Part shown: positions 18,609 through 28,360 of the stretch, in pieces
Numbering within the stretch: the stretch's first letter is position 1
Layout: each line of letters opens with the position of its first letter
Assembly (NCBI GenBank): GCA_944323265.1
Contig: CALURX010000009.1
Span: 1 to 60,037 of the forward strand
Direction: 5' to 3'
Source: Candidatus Gastranaerophilales bacterium
GTDB taxonomy: Bacteria > Cyanobacteriota > Vampirovibrionia > Gastranaerophilales > Gastranaerophilaceae
DNA: 60,037 nt
Program-made: the position numbers and the translations under genes
Notes under the pieces: generated by a model
The model's input: the letters and a program-made list of their open reading frames with translations, nothing else
Told to the model about the DNA's origin: nothing
Databases searched by the model: none

Positions 18609-19325
18609 TTAATTCATTTTCATCGGGCCTTCTAAAGACGCATTTACAAACTGCTTAGTATAAGGTGTTTGCTGTGCGCAAAGTTCATCCGGCGAGCCCT
18701 CAAATACTGCATGTCCATTATACAACATTAAAACTGAATCAGCAGTCCTTCTTATAGTTGACATCTGGTGCGTTACAACTATCGATGCAGCATTTGTTTC
18801 ATTTTTTAGCCTTACAATATAATCTTCTATCAAAGTAGAAGAAATCGGATCCAAACCCGCTGTAGGTTCATCATAAAGAATTATCTTAGGCTCGGTCACG
18901 ATAGCTCTTGCAAAGCTTACACGCTTCTGCATACCGCCTGAAAGCTCTGAAGGGAATTTATCTTCAATTCCTGATAATCCTACAAGTTCAAGTTTTTCCG
19001 CAACAATTTTCTCTAATTCTTTTCTTGTATATTTTCCTCTCAAATCTTTTCTCTCCTGAAGGGCAAAAGAGATATTATCAAACACATTCAAAGAATCAAA
19101 TAAAGCAGAATACTGGAATACCATCGCAATATCACCTCCGGTCGTAATAATCTCTCCGGAGTCTTTTTCCAAAAGCCCGCTTATAAGTTTTAATACAGTA
19201 CTCTTTCCCGAACCGCTAAAACCTATTATAGATAATATCTTACCGTCATCAACTTTGAACGAAATATCATCTATTATAGCTTTTTTATCAAACGATTTTA
19301 CTAAATTTTTAACTTCTATTCCCAT
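18609..19325 (-). CDS. mlaF: MlaF-like ABC transporter ATPase
   Basis: Cytoplasmic ATPase of the MCE lipid transporter. Walker A is GFSGSGKST, the signature is LSGGMQKRVSFARA, Walker B is IILYDEPTAGLDP and the H-loop His is in VVTHQ, so all ATPase motifs are present. I start at the ATG at 19325 (238 residues), with AAAGG upstream, rather than the TTG 14 codons earlier that would overlap the permease gene. LSGGMQKR with Met-Gln-Lys-Arg is typical of the MlaF/TGD3 branch. Confidence 0.9.
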   Translation of the reverse strand: MGIEVKNLVKSFDKKAIIDDISFKVDDGKILSIIGFSGSGKSTVLKLISGLLEKDSGEIITTGGDIAMVFQYSALFDSLNVFDNISFALQERKDLRGKYTRKELEKIVAEKLELVGLSGIEDKFPSELSGGMQKRVSFARAIVTEPKIILYDEPTAGLDPISSTLIEDYIVRLKNETNAASIVVTHQMSTIRRTADSVLMLYNGHAVFEGSPDELCAQQTPYTKQFVNASLEGPMKMN

Positions 19326-19344
19326 AATTATTATGCCTTTAAAA

Positions 19345-20145
19345 TTAATAGAAAAATACCGCCGCAAAAATTAAGTCCAAAATTACGATTGCAACAAAAG
19401 ACCAAACAACAGCCTTAGTAGTTGCAATCCCGACCCCTTTTGCACCTTCTGTAGCTTCCATCCCGCAAGAACAGCTTATCAAAGATATTACAAACCCGAA
19501 ACTCAAAGCTTTCAGAATACAAACTTTCAAATCATGCATATCAAGCCCGAACCAGACCGAATCAAAATAAGCCTTATAAGTAAGCCCCGACGCCAGATTA
19601 GAAGCAACTGCTCCGCCTAATATTCCAAATAGAGAAGCTACAACAACAACAAGCGGCATCATTAAAGTCCCTGCAATTACTCTCGGAGTAAACAAATAAT
19701 GAACAGGATTAACCTTCAAAACCCTTATCGCATCAATCTGCTCCGTAACTTTCATCGTTGCTATTTCGGATGCAAGAGAAGATCCTATCATGGAAATTAT
19801 CGCAAATCCTGCCATTATAACCCCTTCTTCTCTCACCATCAATATTGCAACAAGCATGCCTACATAATTCCCTGCTCCCTGCTTTACCATCTCTCCTGCA
19901 ACCTGCATTGCTATAATTACAGATGTCATACCGACTATTGATAAAGTTATCGGAAGCGATGAAACACCAAATCTTGATGATTGCGCCATAACCTCTTTCA
20001 TTGTTGTAGGAAAAGTTTTTAATCCCTTTATAAGCTCCACACCAAACAAGGCTATATTACCCAGAGTTGAAACAAAGCTTACAATCTCTGATTGCAGCAT
20101 TCTAAATATTTTATATGTGTATGTAGCCTTATAATATATTTTCAT
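19345..20145 (-). CDS. mlaE: MlaE-like ABC transporter permease
   Basis: Integral membrane permease of the MlaE family, 266 residues with five or six TM segments. Features typical of the family are VREEGVIMAGFAIISMIGSS and ATMKVTEQIDAIRVL (the coupling/EQ loop), and the C-terminal TKAVVWSFVAIVILD. It is the first gene of the leftward mlaE-mlaF-mlaD operon and is divergent from manC across 132 bases. No good SD is seen before the ATG; Met16 is an alternative start. Confidence 0.88.
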   Translation of the reverse strand: MKIYYKATYTYKIFRMLQSEIVSFVSTLGNIALFGVELIKGLKTFPTTMKEVMAQSSRFGVSSLPITLSIVGMTSVIIAMQVAGEMVKQGAGNYVGMLVAILMVREEGVIMAGFAIISMIGSSLASEIATMKVTEQIDAIRVLKVNPVHYLFTPRVIAGTLMMPLVVVVASLFGILGGAVASNLASGLTYKAYFDSVWFGLDMHDLKVCILKALSFGFVISLISCSCGMEATEGAKGVGIATTKAVVWSFVAIVILDLIFAAVFFY

Positions 20146-20277
20146 AATTAATTATATCTGTGTTGTATTTTACCACACATTTTTTTAATTATACCAGAGA
20201 TTTGCTTTTATATACAAATAAATTTTTCTTCATGCTAAACTAAAAGAAACCATCGGAAAGTTTAAGGAGAGATAAAT

Positions 20278-21669
20278 ATGTACGGACTAATTTTAGCGGG
20301 AGGTTCAGGCAGCAGACTTTGGCCTTTGTCAAGAGAACTTTATCCAAAGCAGCTTTTGAATATACAAAACACTGACAGCCTTTTGCAAGAAACTTTCCTC
20401 AGATTGAGAGAATGCATGCCGGCATCTAACATTCTTAGTATGACTGGAGTTAAACATATTTCAACCGTTAAATACCAGCTCTCCTCTTTGGTTGACAACC
20501 CAACTGTACTTTCTGAGCCGATTTCTAAGAACACAGCACCGGCAATTGCTCTTGCGGCAAAATATATCCTGGAGAAAACGAACAAGGATCCTGTTATATT
20601 AGTTGTTCCTTCTGACCACTTAATCAACGACACTGAAAAATTCGTCAATACGGTTAAGTACGGCGAAAGCATTGCAGAGCTGGGATATATTGTAACATTC
20701 GGCGTAACACCTTCTTATCCTGAAATCGGATACGGGTATATTAATGTTACTGACAAACATATTGAAAAAGGATTTAAGGTTAATAAATTCGTAGAAAAAC
20801 CGGATGTTGAACTTGCAAAAAAATATATTGAAGAAGGAACCTACTACTGGAACAGCGGTATATTTATGTTCAAAGCTTCTGTTTTGCTGGAAGAGCTTGC
20901 AAAATACTCTCCGGATATTTATTCAAAACTGGATAACTTTGATTTTTCATCCTCTGATGAAATTCCGTTCACAGAGTTCGATAAAATGCCGAATATTTCG
21001 ATTGACTATGCTGTTATGGAAAAGTCCGATAAAATTGCACTGCTCAAACTTGAAAGCGACTGGAATGATTTAGGAAGCTGGAAATCAATTTATGATGTAA
21101 GCAAAAAAGATAAAGACGGTAATGTAAAAATCGGCCATGTACTTGATGAAGGATCAAAAAATTCTCTGATGTACTCATCGTCCAAACTTGTTGCTACAAT
21201 CGGGCTTGAAAACATGGTTATAGTAGAAACCGAAGACGCAATCCTTGCCTGCAAAAGCGACAAGACGCAGGAAGTTAAAAAGATTTTCGATACTTTAAAG
21301 AAACAAAATGATGACACGCATCTTATCCACAAAACCGTATACCGCCCCTGGGGATATTATACGGTTCTTGCGCAAGGCAACGGATTTTTAACCAAAATGA
21401 TTCACGTGAATCCGGGACAAAAATTATCACTTCAATCACACAATCACAGAAGCGAACACTGGGTTGTGCTTGAAGGTATGGCAAAAGTTGTACTTGAAGG
21501 CAAGGAGCTTGTCCTAAGCCCCGGCCACAGTGTAGATATTCCGGTAAAAGCAATACACTCGCTCCAGAATCCGTACACAGATAATCTCAAAATTATTGAA
21601 GTTCAAAAGGGTGATCCGTTGATAGAAGAAGACATCATCCGATATGAAGACATGTACGGAAGAGTATAG
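20278..21669 (+). CDS. manC: bifunctional mannose-1-phosphate guanylyltransferase / mannose-6-phosphate isomerase
   Basis: Type II PMI/GMP enzyme of 463 residues that makes GDP-mannose for surface polysaccharides. The N-terminal nucleotidyltransferase has LAGGSGSRLWPLS and YPKQLL, VVPSDHLI, and FVEKP...YYWNSGIFMF. The C-terminal cupin isomerase domain has RPWGYYTVL, a metal site in QSHNHRSEHWVV and the HSLQNP motif. AAGGAGAG precedes the ATG. GDP-mannose could supply polyprenyl-mannose donors to GT-C enzymes such as those at the left end, though the genes are not linked. Confidence 0.93.
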   Translation: MYGLILAGGSGSRLWPLSRELYPKQLLNIQNTDSLLQETFLRLRECMPASNILSMTGVKHISTVKYQLSSLVDNPTVLSEPISKNTAPAIALAAKYILEKTNKDPVILVVPSDHLINDTEKFVNTVKYGESIAELGYIVTFGVTPSYPEIGYGYINVTDKHIEKGFKVNKFVEKPDVELAKKYIEEGTYYWNSGIFMFKASVLLEELAKYSPDIYSKLDNFDFSSSDEIPFTEFDKMPNISIDYAVMEKSDKIALLKLESDWNDLGSWKSIYDVSKKDKDGNVKIGHVLDEGSKNSLMYSSSKLVATIGLENMVIVETEDAILACKSDKTQEVKKIFDTLKKQNDDTHLIHKTVYRPWGYYTVLAQGNGFLTKMIHVNPGQKLSLQSHNHRSEHWVVLEGMAKVVLEGKELVLSPGHSVDIPVKAIHSLQNPYTDNLKIIEVQKGDPLIEEDIIRYEDMYGRV

Positions 21670-21786
21670 GGGGGGGTAAATATATTAGGCCGGCTGGTGA
21701 AAGCTCCAAGCCGGACGTTTGTTTGTCTCCATCCCTGCGAGGGAGGGATTAAGGGTGGGTGCCGGTCTAAAATACATCTGGTTTCC
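21668..21786. repeat. GC-rich intergenic repeat after manC
   Basis: G-run followed by TAAATATATTAGGCCGGCTGG, then CCAAGCCGGACG and GTCTCCATCCCTGCGAGGGAGGGATTAAGGGTGGG. The opening resembles the first unit of the block at 16967-17031 (GGGGGTAAATGTATTGGCCGG). It is non-coding. Confidence 0.45.
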
Positions 21787-21980
21787 TGTCATCCTGAAAG
21801 CGTAGAAAATCGTTTATAGAAAATAGACTAAAAATAAGTCATTTCCCCTCGATTTTCGAGCTGTTCAGGATCTTACCAATAAATCGTTTTAATTTCCAAC
21901 CGGTAAGATGCTGAAATACGCCTCTGTTTATAAACACATACGCCATCATTTCTATACCTTGCCGGCTATTCAGCATGACA
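21787..21980. repeat. MITE-like element with imperfect terminal inverted repeats
   Basis: About 194 bases bounded by TGTCATCCTGAA on the left and TTCAGCATGACA on the right, an 11/12 inverted match. Inside lie further diverged copies of the end sequence (TTCAGGATC near 21870, GATGCTGAA near 21908) and a pair AAAATCG/CGATTTT. It holds no open frame of note. It lies in the 312-base gap between manC and the next leftward gene and reaches that gene's stop codon. Confidence 0.5.
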
Positions 21981-21981
21981 A

Positions 21982-22470
21982 TTATTGGAATTGTTTGAAA
22001 AATCCCTGTTCAGCTTTTGGACTTAAATACCTGCCTTCAGATTTAGCGTTTTTCAAAACTTGATGCAAATATTTTATCATCGGCAAAGAGCCTGAGTGTT
22101 CCGTACTAATTCTGTTAAATAAACAAGCCTGCTTAGTCTCTATAGCGGGTTTAGTAAGATTCTCTATTGCACCAATAAAATCCTTTGCAGAGTATGATAT
22201 AACGTCCTTATTGTTTTTATCTCTAAGCAAAGAAACATTATACCCCTCGCCAAAAATTTCATTAAACAAACGCAGAGAATACATTCTTCCTTTTTTAGTA
22301 TCCTGAGACATTATATCAATAACCGTTGTCGGCTCACCCATTTCTTTTAAATTTTGAGCGACCTTTGCGAGCTTCTCAGGTGCGTGTTTTAATTCATAAT
22401 TAGCGCGCCACCCGAGCTTTGCTCCGAATTTAGGATTTGAATTATTATAATTTATACTATTTATCATCAT
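21982..22470 (-). CDS. hypothetical protein with NPKFGAK leader
   Basis: A 162-residue protein of unknown function. The N-terminus reads MMINSINYNNSNPKFGAKLG, one of several proteins here with an early F-G/A-K motif. There is no TM segment or signal peptide. The middle has a basic-acidic mix and a conserved-looking block VIDIMSQDTKKGRMYSLRLF. The SD AGGAG lies about 15 bases upstream, longer than usual. It is divergent from the TetR gene, whose operator lies between the two, so it could share that control. Confidence 0.55.
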   Translation of the reverse strand: MMINSINYNNSNPKFGAKLGWRANYELKHAPEKLAKVAQNLKEMGEPTTVIDIMSQDTKKGRMYSLRLFNEIFGEGYNVSLLRDKNNKDVISYSAKDFIGAIENLTKPAIETKQACLFNRISTEHSGSLPMIKYLHQVLKNAKSEGRYLSPKAEQGFFKQFQ

Positions 22471-22530
22471 ACATAAACATTAAAACTCCTAAAAAATAAA
22501 TTTGCCAGCAGAATTGCGGCAAATATTTTA

Positions 22531-22559
22531 TTGACCTTAGGTCATTGACTTAGGGTCAA
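22531..22559. promoter_or_regulatory. TetR-family operator candidate
   Basis: A 29-base imperfect palindrome with end half-sites TTGACC and GGTCAA and inner GTCA/TGAC. Read on either strand it is the same at 24 of 29 positions. It sits 37 bases before the TetR ATG and between two divergent genes, the usual place for an autoregulated TetR operator. Its TTGAC element could also serve as a -35 box. Confidence 0.65.
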
Positions 22560-22596
22560 TAGTGTGTTATCATATATTTATAATCGGGAGTTAAAA

Positions 22597-23199
22597 ATGA
22601 ATAAACGACAGGCAGCAGCACAAGAAACAAAAAGAAAACTTATAACAGCAGGGCTTGAGTTAATCAAAGAAGCAGGCTTTGACGCAATAAATGTTGAAGA
22701 TATTACAAAAAAAGCCGGTGTTGCAAAGGGAACTTTTTATACATATTTTAAGAGAAAAGAAGACCTTGTTCTTGACATAAGCAGAGTTCCGTTCAGCGAA
22801 ATAGCAGACGAGATTAAGACATTGGAGGACATGGAAATAACCCAAAAGCTGACCCGCTACTTCCATAGATTTATGGAATGCGTAGAATCATGCGGTATAA
22901 ATGTCTGCAGACAATGGATAAAAGATGTTATTAACCCGAATTGCGTTCCGGATAACAAAGACGGACAAAAATGGCATTATGATGTTGAAATGCTCAAAGG
23001 GATTCTTGAAGCTTCCGTAAAAAACGGAGAGTTAAAAGAAGATACACCAATAGAGCTTTTGACGCACATAATAATAAGTGAATTATATGGCATGATGACT
23101 TGCTGGTGCATGTCTGACGGAAGATTTGAACCGCTTGATTGGACGGCAGAATTTTGCAAAACACAGCTTACACAAATATTCAAACCTTATTTAGAATAA
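22597..23199 (+). CDS. TetR/AcrR family transcriptional regulator
   Basis: A 200-residue repressor with an N-terminal TetR helix-turn-helix (residues about 10-55): AAAQETKRKLITAGLELI, then DITKKAGVAKGTFYTYFKRKEDL. The C-terminal ligand domain is helical with several Cys and Trp. The start is the ATG behind CGGGAG. The open frame runs 11 codons further, but those overlap the promoter. It lies 12 bases before the aldo/keto reductase gene, so it probably represses both. The ligand is unknown, perhaps an aldehyde or quinone. Confidence 0.85.
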   Translation: MNKRQAAAQETKRKLITAGLELIKEAGFDAINVEDITKKAGVAKGTFYTYFKRKEDLVLDISRVPFSEIADEIKTLEDMEITQKLTRYFHRFMECVESCGINVCRQWIKDVINPNCVPDNKDGQKWHYDVEMLKGILEASVKNGELKEDTPIELLTHIIISELYGMMTCWCMSDGRFEPLDWTAEFCKTQLTQIFKPYLE

Positions 23200-23211
23200 A
23201 AGGAGATTTTT

Positions 23212-24210
23212 ATGAAATACAGAAAATTACGTAACATTGAGGTTTCAGCAGTCGGTATGGGCTGCATGGGGTTCAGCCATGGTTATGGCGCAATACCGAC
23301 AGAAAATGAATCTATCAGACTTATACGTAAAGCTTATGATTTAGGGTGTACTCTATTTGATACAGCAGAAGCTTATGGCCCTTATGTTAATGAAGAACTG
23401 GTCGGAAAAGCAGTAAAACCTTTCCGCGACAAAATCATTCTTACAACAAAATTCGTTCCGGTTTTCCAGCCGGGGCAAGAGATTCCGGAAGGCAAGCTGA
23501 GCAAAAAAGGTGTTACAAATGCACTTAATGATTCATTGAAAAGATTACAGACAGATTATATTGACATCTACTATGAACACAGAGTTCCGCTTGACAGCAA
23601 TGTTGAAGAGGTTGCAGGCTGGATGGGTGAATTTATAAAAGAAGGTAAAATCCGCGCCTGGGGTCAGTCACAGTCTACAGAAGAACAAATAAGAAAAGCT
23701 CACGCTGTAACTCCATTAAGTGCAATACAGAGTGAATATTCCATGATGGAGCGAATGTTTGAAAAAGACGTAATCCCGGCGTGTCAGGAATTAAATATCG
23801 GCTTTGTCGCTTTTTCTCCGATGGCAAGCGGATTTTTAAGCGGAAAATACAATAAAAATACTGAATACAAAGGCGATGACGTAAGACGAGTTATCACAAG
23901 ATTTAACCCTGAAAACGTAGAAAAAAATCAGCCGTTATTAGACCTGCTCCATGAAGTTGCTGACAAAAAGGGAATTACTCCTGCACAGATTTCTCTTGCC
24001 TGGATGCTAAAAAAATATCCTCACGTAGTGCCAATTCCGGGAATGAGAAAAGATGAGAGAGTTATTGAAAATCTTGGTGCAGCTGATATTGACTTGACTG
24101 ATGATGAGTTTAATAACATTGAAAGAGAGCTTGATAAAATCACTATATACGGCAACAGGACAGATAAAGATATAGCTAAATTAGGCACGGTTAAATCACA
24201 GGATTTTTAA
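23212..24210 (+). CDS. aldo/keto reductase
   Basis: NADPH-dependent (beta/alpha)8 oxidoreductase of 332 residues. It has GMGCMGFSHGYG, the catalytic Asp and Tyr in LFDTAEAYGP, Lys in LTTKF and the His in YYEHRV, so the Asp-Tyr-Lys-His tetrad is complete. The pattern is close to the AKR13/YakC branch, and the C-terminal cofactor region is PIPGMRKDERVIENLGA. AAAGGAGAT precedes the ATG. It lies just downstream of a TetR gene and is probably induced by a reactive carbonyl or similar compound. Confidence 0.9.
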   Translation: MKYRKLRNIEVSAVGMGCMGFSHGYGAIPTENESIRLIRKAYDLGCTLFDTAEAYGPYVNEELVGKAVKPFRDKIILTTKFVPVFQPGQEIPEGKLSKKGVTNALNDSLKRLQTDYIDIYYEHRVPLDSNVEEVAGWMGEFIKEGKIRAWGQSQSTEEQIRKAHAVTPLSAIQSEYSMMERMFEKDVIPACQELNIGFVAFSPMASGFLSGKYNKNTEYKGDDVRRVITRFNPENVEKNQPLLDLLHEVADKKGITPAQISLAWMLKKYPHVVPIPGMRKDERVIENLGAADIDLTDDEFNNIERELDKITIYGNRTDKDIAKLGTVKSQDF

Positions 24211-24264
24211 ATTAGAGCTAGGTTTAAAGTTTGGGTGAGATGTTTTAAATAATCTCGCCCAAAC

Positions 24265-24783
24265 TTACTTCTTAAGCTTATAGATAAGATGCCTCATTCT
24301 TTTACCCTTTACATTCTTTATAAAACTTCCATCTATTGCAGCCCCAAGCCTCTCTGCAACCCTGCAAGAAGTTCTGTTTTCTGGACGAATCTCAAAGATC
24401 ACTTCATTTAAATTCAATTTAGTAAAGGCATATTTTACTAATCCTTCAGCGCACTCTGTCGCATACCCCCTTGACCAAAACGGCTTCTTTAACATATAAC
24501 TTATTTCATAATATTGCTTATTCTGTATAATATCCGGCATTAAAGCCGCCTGCCCTATCACAGAATTCAATAATTTATCTTCAATAATAAAGTAACCAAG
24601 ATTATATCTTTTATAACATTCTAAAGTTCTATCTATCCAACTCCAAACTTCATCATCACTGAATAGATATTCCCAAGCATACATAATTTCCCTATCCTGA
24701 AGCATACTCTTTAAAATATCAAAATCTTTCCTAGAAATATATCTCAAATAAACTCTTTCAAGCTCTAAAAAAATATTCTTCAT
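24265..24783 (-). CDS. GNAT acetyltransferase, RimJ-like
   Basis: A 172-residue N-acetyltransferase. It starts in RimJ/RimL style (LELERVYLRYISRKDFDIL) and has the acetyl-CoA region LKKPFWSRGYATECAEGLVKYAF with a pyrophosphate-binding loop (SRGYAT), followed by RPENRTSCRVAERLGA. The substrate could be a protein N-terminus or an antibiotic. It converges with the aldo/keto reductase gene. Between them is a hairpin of the sequence GGTTTAAAGTTTGGGTGAGA paired with TCTCGCCCAAAC. Confidence 0.85.
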   Translation of the reverse strand: MKNIFLELERVYLRYISRKDFDILKSMLQDREIMYAWEYLFSDDEVWSWIDRTLECYKRYNLGYFIIEDKLLNSVIGQAALMPDIIQNKQYYEISYMLKKPFWSRGYATECAEGLVKYAFTKLNLNEVIFEIRPENRTSCRVAERLGAAIDGSFIKNVKGKRMRHLIYKLKK

Positions 24784-24893
24784 ACAAAAATATTAACATA
24801 AATATATACCCACTTAAACATTGTCATATCAGACTGACCAAGAATTTCCAAAAGATTTAAAATTTTGATTCATATAGTTAGACTTTAATTTAT

Positions 24894-24945
24894 AATAAAA
24901 AGGTGTAATTTATACTGTAAACATTGTGTTACACATAAATTACAC
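24894..24945 (-). terminator. terminator of initiator tRNA
   Basis: On the minus strand, 9 bases after the tRNA 3' end, an 11-bp stem GTGTAATTTAT/ATAAATTACAC with a 21-base loop is followed by CTTTTTATTAT. It is read leftward, away from the tRNA. Confidence 0.65.
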
Positions 24946-24954
24946 TCTTGAAAT

Positions 24955-25031
<77 letters not shown>

Positions 25032-25369
25032 ATATTCTATTTTGGGCACCTGACAACTACTGTTATCATTTACCCCCACCCCATTATTAAACGCTAAAAA
25101 ACAAAAATCAAGCCCAAAATTTACAAAGTTACAAGTTGGGAATTGAATAATGCAAATATTTGGCTTTAAAATATTAACTTTTGTAACATTTTATTTAAAT
25201 TATGCAATTTTTATCCCTAGACATACTTTATATATGCATAAGATTGAAAAATCATAACACAAACCTTTCATACAACCTACACACTAACCTTCTACACATG
25301 AGGAATTAATTCAAAAAGATTCCAAACCTTTCTTTTTTAGAAAGGTTTTTTTTGTGCTAAAATTATATT
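25032..25369. other. 338-base intergenic region before dnaG, with an orphan terminator
   Basis: AT-rich and without a credible gene. From about 25258 it has a run of CCT-containing segments (AAACCTTTCA, AACCTACA, AACCTTCTA), then ATGAGGAATTAATTC. A hairpin AAACCTTTCT/AGAAAGGTTT with eight T follows at 25324-25353, an intrinsic terminator on the plus strand just 16 bases before dnaG. No gene ends upstream on this strand, so it ends either a small RNA or a regulated dnaG leader. TAAAAT at 25358 may be the -10 of a near-leaderless dnaG transcript. Confidence 0.5.
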
Positions 25370-27262
25370 ATGGTTGTGGCAAATTCTTTTGATGAAGTTA
25401 TTTCACTAATTAAAGACCGGCTGGATATAGTAGACGTTGTTTCACAATATGTTCCTTTAAAAAAGAGCGGAGCCAATTATTGGGGACTTTGCCCTTTTCA
25501 TGACGATAAGAAGCCTTCCATGTCAGTAAGTCCTTCAAGAGGGATTTATAAATGTTTTTCCTGCGGTGCCGGAGGAGACGCTCTAAATTTCTTAGTAAAA
25601 ATACAAAACAGAGAATACAAAGATATTATCCTTGAACTTGCTGACAAATATGGCATAGAACTGCCAAAGAAATTTCATCAGGCATCGGCAGAAACCAAAT
25701 CTCAAAAAGCAGAAATGATTAAAGCATGCCAGAAGGCTGCAAAGTTTTATAACCTCCAGCTTAAATCTGCAGAAGATGCTAACAAAGCTATGACATATCT
25801 TAGGAGCAGAGAAATTTCAGATGAAATTATTGAAACTTTTACTCTGGGATGGGCTCCTAATAAATTCGATACTTTGTATAAAGAGCTACACAAAGAATTC
25901 AAGGATGAGATTCTGGAAAAAGCCGGACTTATTCTAAAATCAAATTCCGGCGGCTGGATTGACAGATTCAGAAATAGAATTATCATCCCTATTCAAAATG
26001 AAAATGGAGAGTATGTTGCATTCGGGGCAAGAGCAGTAGACGAAGGGCAAAACCCAAAGTATTTAAACTCTTCAGATTCCTTGATTTATAACAAAAGTAA
26101 GATTCTGTTTGGCTTGTATTCTGCAGAAAATTCCATAAAATCAGAAGATGGCGTTATAATAATGGAAGGATACTTTGACGTAATCTCCGCACAAGCAAAC
26201 GGAATTAAAAATGCTGTAGCTTCCTGCGGAACAGCGTTAACTTCGGAGCATGTTAAACTTCTTTCAAGATACACAAAATCAAGAAGAATCTTTCTGTCTT
26301 TTGACACAGACTCTGCAGGAATTAATGCGACAAAAAAGGGAAGCGCTGTTATAAAAGAAACCCTTTCTGCACTTGGGAATATAAAACAATTTGATGAGAG
26401 CCATATATCATCCACATCTGATAACAAATATGCCTGCGAAATTCGCGTTATATCGCCTCCGCAGGGTAAAGATCCGGATGAGTTTATACGCTCTATGGGA
26501 GGAGACTCTTTTAAAGAGTATATTAAAAATGCCCCCCTATTAATAGATTTTTTATTAAATAATATATTAAAAGAAAAAAACTCTGCTCAAACACCCCAGC
26601 AGAAAGCAGAACTCGTTGCACAGATTATAGATATTCTTAAAGATATAAATAACAAGATTATACAAACAGAATATGTTAAAATGGTGTCAACAGCGTTAAA
26701 TGTTGATGAGAATGCTATGCTAAAAGAGCTTGCTCGTGCAAACAGGATGGGAGATACAGCCGGGGATATTCAAAACTCAAAAAAAATTGTTGTAACAAAT
26801 TCTTCACAATTTGAAATAAAAGCGCAAAAAAATTTATTGAGCGTTTTTTTAGCAAGTGATGGTTCACTAAGCTTTCAACAGCTGAATGAATTAATCCCTG
26901 AAAATATCATCCAAGATGAAACGTTAATAATTGTAAAAAATACAATTGACAAATTTGCGTGTACAATAAATAATGTAGAAGAATTAACAAAAAGTTTGTA
27001 TACAGAATTCATTGAGGATGATAATTTGACCCATATTTTAACAGACTTAGTAGAACTCTCAGAAGCCTTTAATGGACTTAGTCAGGAAGAGTTTGAACGC
27101 GCTGTAAGGGAAAATGTTGTAAGACTGAAAAAATGCTATCAGGAAAAAGAAGCCGAACAACTTCGTCAAAAATATAGACAGGTTAATAATGACGAAATTG
27201 AAGCACTAAAAATACAAATGCAACTTAGAGATAAAATAAAATTAAGGACTGGAGACAAATAA
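25370..27262 (+). CDS. dnaG: DNA primase
   Basis: Replicative primase of 630 residues. The N-terminal CHC2 zinc finger has Cys41, His44, Cys62 and Cys65 (CPFHDD and [10 protein letters not shown]). The RNA polymerase-like core has FGARA. The TOPRIM domain has the catalytic Glu in IIMEGYFD and the metal site FDTDSAG. The C-terminal third, which binds the DnaB helicase, is poorly conserved. No SD precedes the ATG, and a -10-like TAAAAT lies about 12 bases upstream, so translation may be leaderless. Its stop overlaps the rpoD start by one base (TAATG), the classic dnaG-rpoD arrangement. Confidence 0.95.
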   Translation: MVVANSFDEVISLIKDRLDIVDVVSQYVPLKKSGANYWGLCPFHDDKKPSMSVSPSRGIYKCFSCGAGGDALNFLVKIQNREYKDIILELADKYGIELPKKFHQASAETKSQKAEMIKACQKAAKFYNLQLKSAEDANKAMTYLRSREISDEIIETFTLGWAPNKFDTLYKELHKEFKDEILEKAGLILKSNSGGWIDRFRNRIIIPIQNENGEYVAFGARAVDEGQNPKYLNSSDSLIYNKSKILFGLYSAENSIKSEDGVIIMEGYFDVISAQANGIKNAVASCGTALTSEHVKLLSRYTKSRRIFLSFDTDSAGINATKKGSAVIKETLSALGNIKQFDESHISSTSDNKYACEIRVISPPQGKDPDEFIRSMGGDSFKEYIKNAPLLIDFLLNNILKEKNSAQTPQQKAELVAQIIDILKDINNKIIQTEYVKMVSTALNVDENAMLKELARANRMGDTAGDIQNSKKIVVTNSSQFEIKAQKNLLSVFLASDGSLSFQQLNELIPENIIQDETLIIVKNTIDKFACTINNVEELTKSLYTEFIEDDNLTHILTDLVELSEAFNGLSQEEFERAVRENVVRLKKCYQEKEAEQLRQKYRQVNNDEIEALKIQMQLRDKIKLRTGDK

Positions 27263-28353
27263 TGACTCAAAAAAGAAATTCACGTTCGTCAGTTGTAAGC
27301 GTTGTAGAAGATGAAAACATTGATCTTTTAGATTACGATGCCGATAAAGATGAAGACAACGTTGATTATATCGAAACTGACTTAGGTACTGATAATATTG
27401 AAGATATTATTACCTCTTCGAAATTGGATATAAAAAACGATGATTTTTACATGATGGATTCTTCAGATTCCCAGAGAGACGCTGATATGGATACAGAAGT
27501 TCCAAAAGGCGTTGCAGTAGAAGATCCGGTCAGATTATACCTAAGAGAAATCGGTCGTATTAAATTACTTTCAACAAGTGAAGAAATTGAACTTGCAAGA
27601 AAAATTATGCAAGGAGGAACTCCAGGGGCAATTGCAAAGCGTAAACTTGTTCAAGCCAACTTAAGACTTGTTGTAAGTATTGCAAAAAAATACGTAGGAA
27701 GAGGCATGCTGTTTTTAGACTTGATTCAGGAAGGTAACTTAGGCCTTATAAGAGCTGCTGAAAAATTTGACCACGAAAGAGGTTTCAAATTCTCAACTTA
27801 TGCAACCTGGTGGATTAGACAGGCTATAACAAGAGCTATTGCAGACCAGGCAAGAACTATTCGTATACCTGTTCATATGGTTGAAACTATTAATAAACTA
27901 AAGAAAGTTACAAGAAGACTAGCTCAAGAACTTTCAAGAAAACCAACCGAAGAAGAATTGGCTGCGGAAATGAATGTTTCAATTTCTAAGTTGAGAGAAA
28001 TTGTTAAAATTGCACAGGAACCTTTATCATTAGAAACTCCTATCGGTAAAGAAGAAGATTCTAGATTGGGTGATTTTATTGAAGATAAAGAAGCTGACGC
28101 TCCTATTAAGACTGTTGCATCAGAACTCTTGAGAGAAGATTTGGCAGAAGTTCTTTGTACATTATCTCCAAGAGAAAGAGATGTTTTGAGATTGCGTTTT
28201 GGTATGGATGATGGAAGGCAAAGGACTTTGGAAGAAGTCGGCCAGTTGTTCGGTGTAACTCGCGAACGTATCAGGCAGATAGAAGCTAAAGCTCTAAGAA
28301 AACTACGCCACCCTAATCGCAGTAAACGCTTAAGAGAATATGTTGAAAACTAA
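27262..28353 (+). CDS. rpoD: RNA polymerase primary sigma factor
   Basis: Group 1 sigma-70 of 363 residues. It has a short acidic region 1 (residues 1-85), region 1.2 ([11 protein letters not shown]), region 2 with [21 protein letters not shown] and [15 protein letters not shown], region 3, and region 4 with [15 protein letters not shown] and the [21 protein letters not shown]. It lacks the large non-conserved insertion between regions 1.2 and 2 seen in proteobacteria. It is translationally coupled to dnaG, and a strong terminator follows. Confidence 0.96.
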   Translation: MTQKRNSRSSVVSVVEDENIDLLDYDADKDEDNVDYIETDLGTDNIEDIITSSKLDIKNDDFYMMDSSDSQRDADMDTEVPKGVAVEDPVRLYLREIGRIKLLSTSEEIELARKIMQGGTPGAIAKRKLVQANLRLVVSIAKKYVGRGMLFLDLIQEGNLGLIRAAEKFDHERGFKFSTYATWWIRQAITRAIADQARTIRIPVHMVETINKLKKVTRRLAQELSRKPTEEELAAEMNVSISKLREIVKIAQEPLSLETPIGKEEDSRLGDFIEDKEADAPIKTVASELLREDLAEVLCTLSPRERDVLRLRFGMDDGRQRTLEEVGQLFGVTRERIRQIEAKALRKLRHPNRSKRLREYVEN

Positions 28354-28360
28354 TATAGAA

